The notes under the pieces are model-generated. The model was not told the origin of the DNA, ran no database searches, and worked only from the letters and a program-made list of their open reading frames with translations. This document shows, in pieces, positions 26,098 through 34,986 of a DNA stretch of 64,000 bases (position 1 is its first letter; each line of letters opens with the position of its first letter). Both the position numbers and the translations under genes were made by a program. The stretch comes from Cellulomonas sp. Leaf334 (GTDB lineage Bacteria; Actinomycetota; Actinomycetes; Actinomycetales; Cellulomonadaceae), in NCBI RefSeq assembly GCF_001424195.1, contig NZ_LMOO01000001.1:1160569-1224568 (forward strand). The letters are read 5' to 3'.

Positions 26098-27819
26098 TCA
26101 GAACTGCGCGACGGCCAGCCCCGCGCGCCGCCCGACGGCGGAACCGAGCGCGATGCCCGCCAGGACCCCGAGCGAGATCGCGACCATCGTCGTCCCGGCG
26201 GTGACGACCGTGTTGAGCGCCTGGGCGCCGTCGCCGAGGATCGAGGTCACGCCGACCAGGCCGAGCGCACCCGGCACCAGGAGCCAGAACCCGGGCAGGA
26301 ACCCGACGAGCGCGGGCGGGCCGGTCGGGCGGGTGGCGGCGAACATCGCGACCGGGGTCATCAGCAGTGCCCCGATGAACGCCGAGAACACCCCGCCGAA
26401 GAACAGCCCGCCGACGACCTGGCCGGCGTACGCGACGACGAGCACGAGCAGGATCCAGGGCAGCGCCGGGCGGCGTGCGCAGTTGTGGAAGACGACGCCT
26501 GTTCCGTAGACGAGCACCCCGATCCACGGGGCCGCCCAGCCGAGCGGCTGATAGGCCGCGGAGCCGACCTCGGACGCCGGGACGCCCACGAGCGCGGCGG
26601 CGCCGACGATACCGAGGGCGAGCAGGACGAGCTGCATGACGCCCGCCGCCAGGCGTGCCGACCCCGCGATCATCTGCCGGGTGGCCAGGTCGATCGCCGC
26701 GGTGGTGAGCAGGGCGCCCGGCAGGAAGGTGACCAGCGGTGCGACCAACGGTGCGAGCAGGCCGACGTCGATCCCGGTGCGCGACAGCAGGAACACCGCA
26801 CCGGAGACGACGAACGCGCAGCTCAGCACCACGAGTGCCTGGTACGCGGCGGGCAGCCGCACGGTGGCGACCTGCAGGCACGCGATCGCGGCACCGAGCA
26901 CGGCGGCGACGAGCACGTCCACCAGGCCGCCGCCGAGGATCATCGCCAGGCCGGCGGAGACGCCGACGTACCCGAGGACACGGGTCGGGCCGCCGTACAG
27001 CGGCGGCGCGGCGACGGCGGTCTCGATCCGCTGCGCACCCTCGACGGGACCGACCCGTCCGGCCTCGGCGTCGTCGGCCACGCCGAGCACGTCCTGCACC
27101 TGGTGCAGACGCAGCTGCCGCCAGCCCGCCGACGACGCGGCCGTCTGGGTCGTCGTGCGGCCCGGCACCGACACCAGCAGGGCGGTGGGCAGCGCGATCA
27201 CCTCGACGTCCGTGGCGCCGTTGATCGCCGCGACCCGTTCGAGAGTCCGGGTCACCTGGACCACGGGGGCGCTGGAGTCGATCATCGCCTCGCCGAGCAG
27301 CATGAGGAACCGGACGGTCTCCACCGTGTCGCCCGGTTCCTCCCCGGGGATCGCGACCGCGTGCGCGTCGTCGAGGATGCCGATCTCCGTCGTCAACGCG
27401 GCGGGTTCGAGCGCCGCCGCGGCAATGACCCCGGTCGGCCGGGGCCCGCGACCTCGGCGGAGCAGCAGCACCAGGGCGGTGGCCGCGACGACGAGGACGA
27501 GCAGTGCCGTGACGATCGCGCCGAGCGGGATCGTGGAGCTGGTCACCGCGGGGTCGCGCGTCCACGGCGCCTCCACGACGACCGTCTCGGTGGGCACAGG
27601 CTCCGGCGACGGCGGCTCCTGCGTCACCGTCACCGTCGGTACGGGCTCCGCCGGCGACGTCGGCGTCGGCGTCGGGACGACGGTCGTGTCGGGGTCGGGC
27701 GTGGTCGGTGGGTCCGTCGGCGTCGGAGTCGGCTCGGTCGTCGTCCCGGTGGGCTCGGGGGTCACCTCGACCCCGGTCACCCCGGGGTCGGGCACCGCAG
27801 CCACCGCGACCCCGGTCAT
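26098..27819 (-). CDS. Threonine/serine exporter family protein (ThrE) with long Pro/Thr N-terminus
   Basis: 573 residues. Residues 1-90 are a Pro/Thr/Glu-rich stretch (PTPTPTDPPTTP type), followed by a membrane segment near 97-120. Then comes the ThrE N-terminal domain (DUF1212), with a possible catalytic-like region around 135-260, and about ten membrane helices including the DUF3815 part. ThrE exports threonine and serine. The Pro/Thr extension resembles a cell-wall-spanning linker and is unusual in front of a transporter. ATG overlaps the stop of the SRPBCC gene (ATGA). Confidence 0.85.
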   Translation of the reverse strand: MTGVAVAAVPDPGVTGVEVTPEPTGTTTEPTPTPTDPPTTPDPDTTVVPTPTPTSPAEPVPTVTVTQEPPSPEPVPTETVVVEAPWTRDPAVTSSTIPLGAIVTALLVLVVAATALVLLLRRGRGPRPTGVIAAAALEPAALTTEIGILDDAHAVAIPGEEPGDTVETVRFLMLLGEAMIDSSAPVVQVTRTLERVAAINGATDVEVIALPTALLVSVPGRTTTQTAASSAGWRQLRLHQVQDVLGVADDAEAGRVGPVEGAQRIETAVAAPPLYGGPTRVLGYVGVSAGLAMILGGGLVDVLVAAVLGAAIACLQVATVRLPAAYQALVVLSCAFVVSGAVFLLSRTGIDVGLLAPLVAPLVTFLPGALLTTAAIDLATRQMIAGSARLAAGVMQLVLLALGIVGAAALVGVPASEVGSAAYQPLGWAAPWIGVLVYGTGVVFHNCARRPALPWILLVLVVAYAGQVVGGLFFGGVFSAFIGALLMTPVAMFAATRPTGPPALVGFLPGFWLLVPGALGLVGVTSILGDGAQALNTVVTAGTTMVAISLGVLAGIALGSAVGRRAGLAVAQF

Positions 27820-28241
27820 CGTGCGACGAACGCCGCGTACCGGTCGAGGATCAGCGGCCAGTCGGTGAACTTGGCCCGGAAGGAGGCGTTGCCCTCGTTC
27901 CACCCGCCGTGCTCGAGCTCGACCCGCGTCCCGCCCGCGTCGAGCGGCACGAACTGCACCGAGACCTGGCTCGGGTGACCAGGATCCTGTCCGAGCGTCG
28001 AGGTGTGCACGACGAGGGCGCCGCGGGCGATCGCCAGCACACGTCCCCACTCGACCTCCCCGAGGGTGGCGTCCACCAGGTAGACGCGTCCGCCCACGCG
28101 GTGCTCGATGCCCGCGCCGCGATACCCGGCGGCGTCGGGCGTGCAGTCGGGGTGCCACCACTGACCGAGGTGGTCGACCCAGGCGTCGAACGCCTCGACG
28201 GGGGTGCACGCGACGACGAGCTGGTGGCGGATCGGTTCCAT
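27816..28241 (-). CDS. SRPBCC (START-like, AHSA1-type) domain protein
   Basis: 141 residues. START/Bet v1-type ligand-binding fold: N-terminal IRHQLVVACTPVEAFDAW, GGRVYLVD and the C-terminal helix WPLILDRYAAFVAR. Such proteins bind hydrophobic ligands or act as small regulators. Start overlaps the SDR stop by one base (TGATG), and its stop overlaps the exporter start, so it is in the middle of a four-gene operon. Confidence 0.85.
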   Translation of the reverse strand: MEPIRHQLVVACTPVEAFDAWVDHLGQWWHPDCTPDAAGYRGAGIEHRVGGRVYLVDATLGEVEWGRVLAIARGALVVHTSTLGQDPGHPSQVSVQFVPLDAGGTRVELEHGGWNEGNASFRAKFTDWPLILDRYAAFVAR

Positions 28242-29029
28242 CAGGCCACCGGGTCCTCGTCGCCGTACGCGGCGAGGCGCAGCGTGCGCGCGTCGGTGGC
28301 GAGGATCTGGGGCAGGGCGGCGAGCAGGGACTCGACCGTGTCCGTCCCCGCGCGGACGAACCGGCCCGAGAGTGCGTCGAGCTCCCCGTCGCCGAACGCC
28401 CGGACCAGCTCCGCGACGGCCTCGACGGGCGTCCACTCGGTCCGGCCGTCGTGCATGGCCATCGACGTGGTCATCGCCGTCTCGACGTGCCCGGGGGCCA
28501 GGTCGAGCACGCGGATCCCCTGGTCGCGGTACTGCGTGTGCAGCTGGGTGGTGAACCGGGCGAGCGCGCCCTTGCTCATCGCGTACCCGGTGTAGGCCGT
28601 CATCGCGCGGTGCCCGGCGCCGGAGTTCAGGTTGAGCACGCGGCCGTCGCCACGTGCGAGCATCCCCGGCAGCACGGCGTGCGTGACCAGCAGTGGTCCG
28701 CGGACGTTCGCCTCGATCACGCGCCAGCAGTCCTCGACGTCGTCCTCGACGAACGGGACCTCGGCTCGCTCGATGACCCCGGCGTTGTTCACCAGGAGCC
28801 CGATCCCGCCGAGCTCCTCCTCCACCCGGGCGACCGCGTCGAGCACCGCGGTGGCGTCCACGACGTCGGCCGCGGCGACGCACACGTCGTGCCCGATCTC
28901 CTCGGCCACGGCGTCCAGGTTCGCCCGCGTCCGGCCCACCAGGCCGACCGTGTACCCGGCCTGCGCCAGCCCGAGCGCGATCCCTCGGCCGATGCCCCGC
29001 CCGGCTCCGGTCACCAGTGCGGTCCTCAT
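28241..29029 (-). CDS. Short-chain dehydrogenase/reductase
   Basis: 262 residues, classical SDR. Cofactor loop TGAGRGIGRG at 8-17, LLVNNAGV, catalytic Ser region NLNSGAGH and YxxxK as YAMSK. The Arg after the first strand (VGRTRANL) points to NADP(H). Substrate unknown. It overlaps neighbours on both sides. Confidence 0.92.
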   Translation of the reverse strand: MRTALVTGAGRGIGRGIALGLAQAGYTVGLVGRTRANLDAVAEEIGHDVCVAAADVVDATAVLDAVARVEEELGGIGLLVNNAGVIERAEVPFVEDDVEDCWRVIEANVRGPLLVTHAVLPGMLARGDGRVLNLNSGAGHRAMTAYTGYAMSKGALARFTTQLHTQYRDQGIRVLDLAPGHVETAMTTSMAMHDGRTEWTPVEAVAELVRAFGDGELDALSGRFVRAGTDTVESLLAALPQILATDARTLRLAAYGDEDPVA

Positions 29030-29523
29030 GCCATCGCCTCCCGCAGCCGCTCGAGCGTCACCTTCCCGTGGAACCGGGTGCCGTCCACGAAGATCGTCGG
29101 GGTCCCGCGCACACCCGCCTCGATGCCCGCGGCGTAGTCGGCGGAGACGGCGGCGGCGTGGACCTGCGCGGCGTCGCCCGCCACGGTGGACGGGTCCAGC
29201 CCGAGCGCCTCGGCCGCAGCCCGCAGGTCGGGCTCGGTCAACCGGTCCTGGTGGCTCAGCAGCTCGGCCTGCAGCTCCCAGAACCTGCCCTCGACGCCTG
29301 CGGCCTCCGTCGCGAGCGCCGCGGACAGCGCGTACGGGTGGACCTCGAACAGGGGGAAGTGCCGCCAGACCAGCCGGACCTGCCCGTCGGAGGAGTCGAC
29401 GAGCTCGCGCAGCACCGGGGCAGCCGCGCGGCAGTACGGGCACTCGAGGTCACCGAACTCCAGCACGGTGATCGGGGCGTCGGCGCGGCCGTAGACGTGC
29501 CGCTCGGCGAGGGGATCGGTCAT
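29026..29523 (-). CDS. DsbA-type thioredoxin-fold protein
   Basis: 165 residues. Active site CPYC (C28, C31) after VLEFGDLE, a DsbA helical insertion, and the cis-Pro region GVRGTPTIFVDG. No signal peptide, so it probably acts in the cytoplasm as a disulfide oxidoreductase. First gene of the operon. CATCCT ends 6 bases before the ATG (29530-29535, minus) and may be a -10 box for a leaderless message. Confidence 0.9.
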   Translation of the reverse strand: MTDPLAERHVYGRADAPITVLEFGDLECPYCRAAAPVLRELVDSSDGQVRLVWRHFPLFEVHPYALSAALATEAAGVEGRFWELQAELLSHQDRLTEPDLRAAAEALGLDPSTVAGDAAQVHAAAVSADYAAGIEAGVRGTPTIFVDGTRFHGKVTLERLREAMA

Positions 29524-29541
29524 GCGTCGAGGATGCCAGGC

Positions 29542-30567
29542 TCAGCGGCGACGGGGTCGCAACGGCGGGCTCGCCGTCCCGGCGCCGGCCGCGATCCCGG
29601 CGACGAGGTCCCGCACGGCGTCGATGCCGGACCGGGTGGGCCGCCAGTCGAGCTCCCGCTCGGCGCGGGACGTGTCGAGCAGAGGCGCGGCCAGCGCCAT
29701 GTCCAGCCAGCCCGGACCGACGGGGACGGCACGCGCGTGCCACCCGACGGCGACGGCCGCACGCGCCTGCGCCACCGGCACCTCGACCAGCCGCCCGCGG
29801 GACACGACGTCGGCCAGGTCCTGCCCCCGCAGCACGTCGGGCGCGGCGACGTTGAACGGGCCGCGCACCCGCCGCACGACGGCCTCGCGGATCGCCGCCG
29901 CGAGGTCGTCCGCGTGCACCACCTGCAGCCGCAGACCCTGCGGCCACGGCAGCACCGAGAGGTATCCGTCGACCGCCCGCTTCGGCACCCACGGTCCGAG
30001 GAAGTACCGCGAGATCTCGTGCCCTGCGGAGCGCTGGAACACGAGCGCTGGCCGCAACCGGGCGATGGCGAGGCCCGGGTAGGCGTCCTCGACCTCGTCG
30101 AGCACCCGCTCGACGGAGGCCTTGTCGAGGCTGTACGACGACGACCGCACCCCGTCGGTCGCCCAGCCCTCACCCCGCGGGACGTCGTCGGGGGCGGGCG
30201 AGTACGCACCGACGCTCGACGCGACCACCACGTGGGGCACCCCCGCCCGCCGCGCCGCGTCGAGGACCCGGCGCGTCCCGGTGACGTTCACGTCGCGCAG
30301 CCGGCGCCGGTCGTGGCTGGGCTGGATCGCCCACGCGAGGTGGACCACCGCGTCGGCACCGGCGAACGCCGCCGCCAGGGTGTCGACGGCGCCCGGGGCG
30401 GTGACGTCGCACCCGACCCACGACGCCACGCCGTAGGGAGCGGGCGGGGTCCCGCGAGGGACGCGACGGGCGACGCCCACCACCGACGTCACCGTGCCGT
30501 CGTCGGCGAACCGCCGCAGCAGAGCCGTGCCGACGTTTCCGCTGGCACCGACCACGACGACTCTCAT
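29542..30567 (-). CDS. NAD-dependent epimerase/dehydratase (extended SDR)
   Basis: 341 residues. Begins VVVVGASGNVGTALLRRF, the NAD(P)-binding loop; D/VVHLAWAIQP and the SSYSLDKASVE segment carry the catalytic Tyr-xxx-Lys region (YSLDK). Substrate is not apparent; members act on nucleotide sugars or other carbonyls. The 18-base gap to the next gene on the same strand allows co-transcription. The lipoprotein operon at 30649 is divergent. Confidence 0.88.
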   Translation of the reverse strand: MRVVVVGASGNVGTALLRRFADDGTVTSVVGVARRVPRGTPPAPYGVASWVGCDVTAPGAVDTLAAAFAGADAVVHLAWAIQPSHDRRRLRDVNVTGTRRVLDAARRAGVPHVVVASSVGAYSPAPDDVPRGEGWATDGVRSSSYSLDKASVERVLDEVEDAYPGLAIARLRPALVFQRSAGHEISRYFLGPWVPKRAVDGYLSVLPWPQGLRLQVVHADDLAAAIREAVVRRVRGPFNVAAPDVLRGQDLADVVSRGRLVEVPVAQARAAVAVGWHARAVPVGPGWLDMALAAPLLDTSRAERELDWRPTRSGIDAVRDLVAGIAAGAGTASPPLRPRRR

Positions 30568-30636
30568 GGCCCCACGCTCGCACCAGATGCGGGCCCCCGC
30601 ATCCCTGCTCGACGCGCGCCCCGGCCCGCCGCGAGC

Positions 30637-30642
30637 CACGAT
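30637..30642 (+). promoter_or_regulatory. -10-like CACGAT before the lipoprotein/Nramp operon
   Basis: CACGAT matches TAnnnT except the first base and ends 6 bases before the ATG at 30649, the spacing seen at other leaderless genes in this window. Confidence 0.4.
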
Positions 30643-30648
30643 GCGTCC

Positions 30649-31107
30649 ATGCGGGTCGTTCGGGTGCTCCTGGGGCTCGCCGCGGTCGCAGCCGCGGCCG
30701 GGTGCGCCGTGGGCTCGGCCGCGACGACCGTCGACGAGGCCCGGGCGCTCACGGCGCCGCTGGAGCAGGCGTCGTCGGCGGTCGGGACCGCGACGCTGGC
30801 CACCGAGCTGCTCGGCGACGGTCGCAGCATCGCGGCCGTCACGGACACGGCGCTGCTCGACCAGGTGCACGTGCTGGAGGAGGCCGCCGACGCCGTCGCG
30901 ACGTTCGTTCCCGCCGACGGCACGGGAGCCGCGTGGCAGGCCGACGCGCTGACCGCGGTCCGGGACGCGCAGCTCGCCGTCGCGGACGCCCGTGGGTGGG
31001 CGAACGGTGCCGGTGCCGACGAGGCAGCCGTCGTCGCCGCCCTCGACGCGAGCGCCACCGCGCTGGACAGCCTCACCGCCACGCTCGACGAGGTGACGGG
31101 CGGGTGA
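30649..31107 (+). CDS. Small lipoprotein, first gene of the Nramp operon
   Basis: 152 residues. Signal peptide with lipobox AAAGC, followed by an Ala-rich, mostly helical region (DEARALTAPLEQ, ALDASATALDSLTATLDEV). No known domain. Its stop overlaps the GTG of the transporter gene (GTGA), so it is likely made together with the transporter and may sit next to it on the membrane surface. Confidence 0.75.
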   Translation: MRVVRVLLGLAAVAAAAGCAVGSAATTVDEARALTAPLEQASSAVGTATLATELLGDGRSIAAVTDTALLDQVHVLEEAADAVATFVPADGTGAAWQADALTAVRDAQLAVADARGWANGAGADEAAVVAALDASATALDSLTATLDEVTGG

Positions 31108-32333
31108 AGCGGCTCCTCGGTGTCGCGCTCGGCATCCTCACCGCGATCGGCGGGTTCCTCGACATCGGGGACCTGGTCACGAACGCGGTCGTCGGCAGCC
31201 GGTTCGGGCTCTCCCTCGCGTGGGTGGTCGTCGTCGGCGTGGTCGGTATCTGCCTGTTCGCCAGCATGTCCGGGCGGGTCGCGGCGGTCAGCGGGCGGGC
31301 GACGTTCGAGATCATCCGCGAGCGCCTGGGCCCCCGCGCGGCGGGCGCGAACCTCACGGCCTCCTTCCTCATCAACCTGCTGACCCTGACCGCGGAGGTC
31401 GGCGGCATCGCGCTCGCCCTGCAGCTGGCCAGCAGCGTCGAGCCGCGCCTGTGGATCCCCGTCGCGGCGCTCGCCCTGTGGCTGGTGGTGTGGCGGACGA
31501 AGTTCTCGACGATGGAGAACGTCACCGGTCTGGTCGGGCTCACGCTCGTCGTGTTCGCGGTCGCGGTGTTCCTCCTGGGACCCGACTGGAGCGAGCTCGC
31601 CGACCAGGCGTTCTCCCCCGCCGTGCCGGCCGCCGAGGGGCACGCCGTGTACTGGTACTACGCGATCGCCCTGTTCGGTGCGGCGATGACCCCGTACGAG
31701 GTGTTCTTCTTCTCCTCCGGCGCGGTCGAGGAGAGGTGGACCGTGAAGGACCTGGCGCAGTCTCGGCTCAACGTCCTGGTCGGCTTCCCGTTCGGGGGGA
31801 TCCTGTCGATCGCCATCGCCGCGTGCGCCGCGATCGTGTTCCTGCCGGCGGGCATCGAGGTGTCGTCGCTGTCCCAGATCGTGCTGCCCGTCGCGCTCGC
31901 CGGGGGCAAGCTCGCGCTGGCGGTCGTCATCGTCGGGATCGTCGCCGCGACGTTCGGCGCCGCCCTCGAGACGTCCTTGTCCAGCGGGTACACGCTGGCG
32001 CAGTTCATGGGCTGGTCGTGGGGGAAGTTCCGCCGCCCCGCGCAGGCGGCCCGGTTCCACCTGACGATGATCGTCTGCATCCTGGTGGCCGTCGGCGTGC
32101 TCATGACGAGCGTCGACCCCATCAAGGTCACGGAGTTCTCCGTGGTGTTCTCCGCGATCGCACTGCCGCTGACCTACCTGCCCATCCTGATCGTGGCCAA
32201 CGACCCGGAGTACATGGGCGAGCACGTGAACGGCAAGGTCACCAACGCCCTGGCGCTGGTCTACCTGGTCATCATCGTGACGGCATCCGTCGCCGCGATC
32301 CCTCTGATGATCGCGACGGGAGCGGGCTCATGA
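31104..32333 (+). CDS. Nramp-related divalent metal transporter
   Basis: 409 residues with about 11 membrane helices of the Nramp fold. The first helix has DIGDLVTNAVVGS where classical Nramp has DPGN, and the sixth has AAMTPYEVFF where classical Nramp has the metal-binding MPH. The usual metal-binding Met is therefore not at its place, as in Nramp-related transporters with altered selectivity (for example Mg2+-specific members). Substrate is therefore open. GTG start and ATGA end overlaps tie it to the flanking genes. Confidence 0.82.
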   Translation: MKRLLGVALGILTAIGGFLDIGDLVTNAVVGSRFGLSLAWVVVVGVVGICLFASMSGRVAAVSGRATFEIIRERLGPRAAGANLTASFLINLLTLTAEVGGIALALQLASSVEPRLWIPVAALALWLVVWRTKFSTMENVTGLVGLTLVVFAVAVFLLGPDWSELADQAFSPAVPAAEGHAVYWYYAIALFGAAMTPYEVFFFSSGAVEERWTVKDLAQSRLNVLVGFPFGGILSIAIAACAAIVFLPAGIEVSSLSQIVLPVALAGGKLALAVVIVGIVAATFGAALETSLSSGYTLAQFMGWSWGKFRRPAQAARFHLTMIVCILVAVGVLMTSVDPIKVTEFSVVFSAIALPLTYLPILIVANDPEYMGEHVNGKVTNALALVYLVIIVTASVAAIPLMIATGAGS

Positions 32334-32722
32334 ACCTTCCGCCCGACGAGCACCCGCCCGGGCTCGTGCTCGACGCCCGGCTGCACCTGCTCGACCGGCA
32401 GGTCCTCGACGTCGACGGGGTCCCCGTCTGCACCGTCGACGACCTCGAGGTGCACGGCGTCGACGGGAGCGACCTGCCCGACGGGAGCCGGCCCGCCGTC
32501 GTGACGTCGCTGCTCAGCGGTGCCGTGCTGGCCACGCGGGTCTTCGGCGGGCGGCCGCCGTCGTCACGGTGGCACCGCATCCGCTGGACCCACGTCGCCG
32601 ACGTCGGCACCACCGTGGCGCTCGGCGTCCGCGGCGACACGCTCGACGTCACCTGGACCGAGCGGTGGGTCCGCGACCGCGTGATCGGACGCCTGCCGGG
32701 AGGCCGCCATGATCCTGGGTGA
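32330..32722 (+). CDS. Small PRC-barrel-like protein 1
   Basis: 130 residues. LDARLHLLDRQVLDVDGVPV and later VGTTVALGV resemble the small beta-barrel PRC domain that occurs in MgtE-associated and photosystem proteins. Cytoplasmic, no signal. ATG overlaps the transporter stop, and its end overlaps the next gene by 14 bases. It may be a regulatory subunit of the transporter (inference). Confidence 0.65.
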   Translation: MNLPPDEHPPGLVLDARLHLLDRQVLDVDGVPVCTVDDLEVHGVDGSDLPDGSRPAVVTSLLSGAVLATRVFGGRPPSSRWHRIRWTHVADVGTTVALGVRGDTLDVTWTERWVRDRVIGRLPGGRHDPG

Positions 32723-33080
32723 CCTGCTCGACGCCCCCGTGAACGGACCCGACGACGAGCCGCTGGGCTACGTGGTGGACGTCCGGTTCGTGCTCGACGG
32801 CCCGCTGGACGGGACGCTCGCCGCACCGCGCCTGCACGGGCTGCTGGTCAGCGCGCGGACCGGTACCTCGTTCCTCGGCTACGAGCGGACGGGGGTGCGG
32901 TCCCCCGCGCTCGTGGCGCGCTGGTTGCGGTGGCGCCACCGCGGGACGTTCCTGGTGCACTGGCAGGACGTGCAGGCCGTCGAACCCGGTGCGGTCCGGC
33001 TGCGTGACGGCTACCGGCGGTACTCCCCCGACCTGCCGGGCCGTCCGTCGCAGCGCCCGGACCTGCACCGGGCCACGTGA
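32709..33080 (+). CDS. Small PRC-barrel-like protein 2
   Basis: 123 residues, similar layout to the preceding protein: MILGDLLDAPVNGPDDEPLG, YVVDVRFVLDG, then a basic middle (VARWLRWRHRG) and LVHWQDVQAVEPGAVRL. Starts inside the end of the preceding gene (14-base overlap). The two proteins may form a heteromeric cytoplasmic partner of the Nramp-like transporter. Confidence 0.65.
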   Translation: MILGDLLDAPVNGPDDEPLGYVVDVRFVLDGPLDGTLAAPRLHGLLVSARTGTSFLGYERTGVRSPALVARWLRWRHRGTFLVHWQDVQAVEPGAVRLRDGYRRYSPDLPGRPSQRPDLHRAT

Positions 33081-33083
33081 CGG

Positions 33084-34241
33084 CTACGCGCAGAGCACCG
33101 CGTCGACCGCCTGGTTGATCCGCTCCCACGCCGCCTCGGGGTCCGCCGTCGCCGCCGGCAGCGCGGTCACCGCGACCGTCACCGACCGGCCGTCCGGCCC
33201 GACACCGCCACCGGTCTCGTACCCGGGGATGCTGCCGCCGTGCCCCCACGCGACGCCGCCACAGGTCAGCGGCGTGCTGAAGAGCCCCAGCCCGTACCGC
33301 ATGCCGTTCAGCTCCGGCGCCGTCTCGACGGTCGTCCGCATCTCGGCGAGGAGCCCGGGCGGCAGGAGCTCGCCGCCGAGCAGCGCGACGAAGAACGCGT
33401 CGAGGTCGCTCGGGGTCGACACGATGTCGCCCGCACCCCAGGCCCAGCCCGCGTCCAGCACGGTGATGTCCCGCAGCTCGCCGCCGGGCGCCGACGCGTG
33501 GTACCCGAGCGGGTGGCGCTCGCGGAGCTCCTCCTCACCGCGGTCGGGGACGTAGGTGTTCCGCAGGTGCAGCGGGTCGATGACGCGGTCGGTGACGACC
33601 TCCGCCAGCGGACGGCCCGTGACCTTCTGCACGATCAGGCCGGCGATGACGTAGTTGGTGTTGCTGTACGACCACCCCGCACCCGGCGGCGTGCCCGGCT
33701 GCGTCAGCGCCAGGTCGAGCAGCTCGTGCGGCTCGACGTACTGGTGGCGGGTGGCGAAGAAGTCCGGGTCGATCACCGCGGTGTAGTTGGGCACGCCGCT
33801 GGTGTGCTGGAGCACCTGCCGGACCGTGATGAGGCTGCCGTCGACACCGTCGCCGTGCACCAGTCCGGGCAGGTACGTCTCGATCGGGGCGTCGAGCTCG
33901 ACCGCTCCTTCGTCGACCAGCTGCAGGAGCGTGACGGCGACGAACGTCTTGGTGTTGCTGCCGATGCGCACCTGCCCGTCGAGCGGCACCCGCGTCCCGG
34001 TCTCCAGGTTGCCGACACCCGCGGTGTAGTCCCGGCTGCGTCCTCGCGGGTCCTGGTAGGTGGCCAGCGCGGCGGGGAAGCCTGCGTCGCGGACGAGCCC
34101 GTCGAGCTCGCGCTGGACGACGTCCCGGGACGCGCGGCCCTCGGAGTACGCCGGGGTGCCGGTGATCACGGCACCGACCGCGACCGTGCACACGGCGGCG
34201 ATCGTGACAGCCGCACGGGCCTTGCTCTGGCGCTTCATCAT
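33084..34241 (-). CDS. Secreted serine hydrolase, class C beta-lactamase / D-Ala-D-Ala carboxypeptidase fold
   Basis: 385 residues. Signal peptide ending near PAYSEG. Catalytic SxxK is SNTK (in RIGSNTKTF), YxN is YSN (GWSYSNTNYV) and the third box is HGG (AWGHGGSIPG). Likely a D-alanyl-D-alanine carboxypeptidase or esterase outside the cell. ATG-ATG start behind GAGGAG. The gene converges on the PRC-like gene with a gap of 3 bases. Confidence 0.92.
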   Translation of the reverse strand: MMKRQSKARAAVTIAAVCTVAVGAVITGTPAYSEGRASRDVVQRELDGLVRDAGFPAALATYQDPRGRSRDYTAGVGNLETGTRVPLDGQVRIGSNTKTFVAVTLLQLVDEGAVELDAPIETYLPGLVHGDGVDGSLITVRQVLQHTSGVPNYTAVIDPDFFATRHQYVEPHELLDLALTQPGTPPGAGWSYSNTNYVIAGLIVQKVTGRPLAEVVTDRVIDPLHLRNTYVPDRGEEELRERHPLGYHASAPGGELRDITVLDAGWAWGAGDIVSTPSDLDAFFVALLGGELLPPGLLAEMRTTVETAPELNGMRYGLGLFSTPLTCGGVAWGHGGSIPGYETGGGVGPDGRSVTVAVTALPAATADPEAAWERINQAVDAVLCA

Positions 34242-34343
34242 GAGATCTCCTCGTGGATCGGGTGATCTCAGCCTGCTGTCGGGGTGCCACCGGGAACCAT
34301 GGAGCACTCCCCCGAAAGGCGGTGGGGTTGCCCCCCGTACTCC

Positions 34344-34907
34344 TCAGAACAGCAGGTGCTCGCGCGGCCGGCCCTTGGCCTCGTGCCCGAGCAGGAACCG
34401 CTTGCGCTCCAGCCCGGCGGCGAACCCGGTCAGGGACCCGTCCGCACCGATGACGCGGTGGCACGGCACGACGATCGCGATGCGGTTGCGCCCGTTGGCG
34501 GCCCCGACGGCCCGTGACGAGGTGCGCGGGTCCAGCCCGATCTCCGCGGCGAGCTCCCCGTAGGACCGCGTGTGCCCGTACGGGATGCGCAGGAGCCCCT
34601 CCCACACGCGGCGCTGGAACGTGGTCCCGACGAGGTGCAGCGGCAGGTCGAACTGCGTGCGCGTCCCGGCGAAGTACTCGTCGAGCTGCGTCTGGACCTC
34701 GTCGAACTCGTCGTCGGCGCGCTCGCCGAACGGTCCCTGCACGGACTCGTACTTCGAGCTCTGCAGGAGCAGCGCGGACAGACCACCGTCGTGGGCGACG
34801 AGCGTGATCGGGCCGAGCGGCGACGCCACGACCGTGTGCACCACACGGACATCCACTCCGACACCCTCGGGGACGTCGAGCTCCTGGACGGTCATGGCCG
34901 ACATCAT
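34344..34907 (-). CDS. ogt: Methylated-DNA-protein cysteine methyltransferase (O6-alkylguanine repair)
   Basis: About 187 residues. The acceptor Cys is in VVPCHRVIG, with YGELA, the arginine-finger region around SSRAVGAANGRN and the N-terminal RNaseH-like domain. It removes alkyl groups from O6-guanine onto itself. Several start codons are possible (34925 GTG, 34907, 34904, 34895 ATG); 34907 is a compromise. The AlkA-type glycosylase gene at 40124 is another alkylation repair gene but is not in the same operon. Confidence 0.92.
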   Translation of the reverse strand: MMSAMTVQELDVPEGVGVDVRVVHTVVASPLGPITLVAHDGGLSALLLQSSKYESVQGPFGERADDEFDEVQTQLDEYFAGTRTQFDLPLHLVGTTFQRRVWEGLLRIPYGHTRSYGELAAEIGLDPRTSSRAVGAANGRNRIAIVVPCHRVIGADGSLTGFAAGLERKRFLLGHEAKGRPREHLLF

Positions 34908-34932
34908 TCCCCCACCCACTGACACGGCCCGC

Positions 34933-34968
34933 CCGTCGCGCGCCCTCGAAGGAGCAGACGCGCGACGG
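34933..34968 (-). terminator. Terminator of the ABC exporter operon
   Basis: CCGTCGCGCG (34933-34942) pairs perfectly with CGCGCGACGG (34959-34968), loop 16 bases, starting 18 bases past the permease stop on the minus strand. Confidence 0.65.
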
Positions 34969-34986
34969 ACGGGCGATGTGAGGTGC

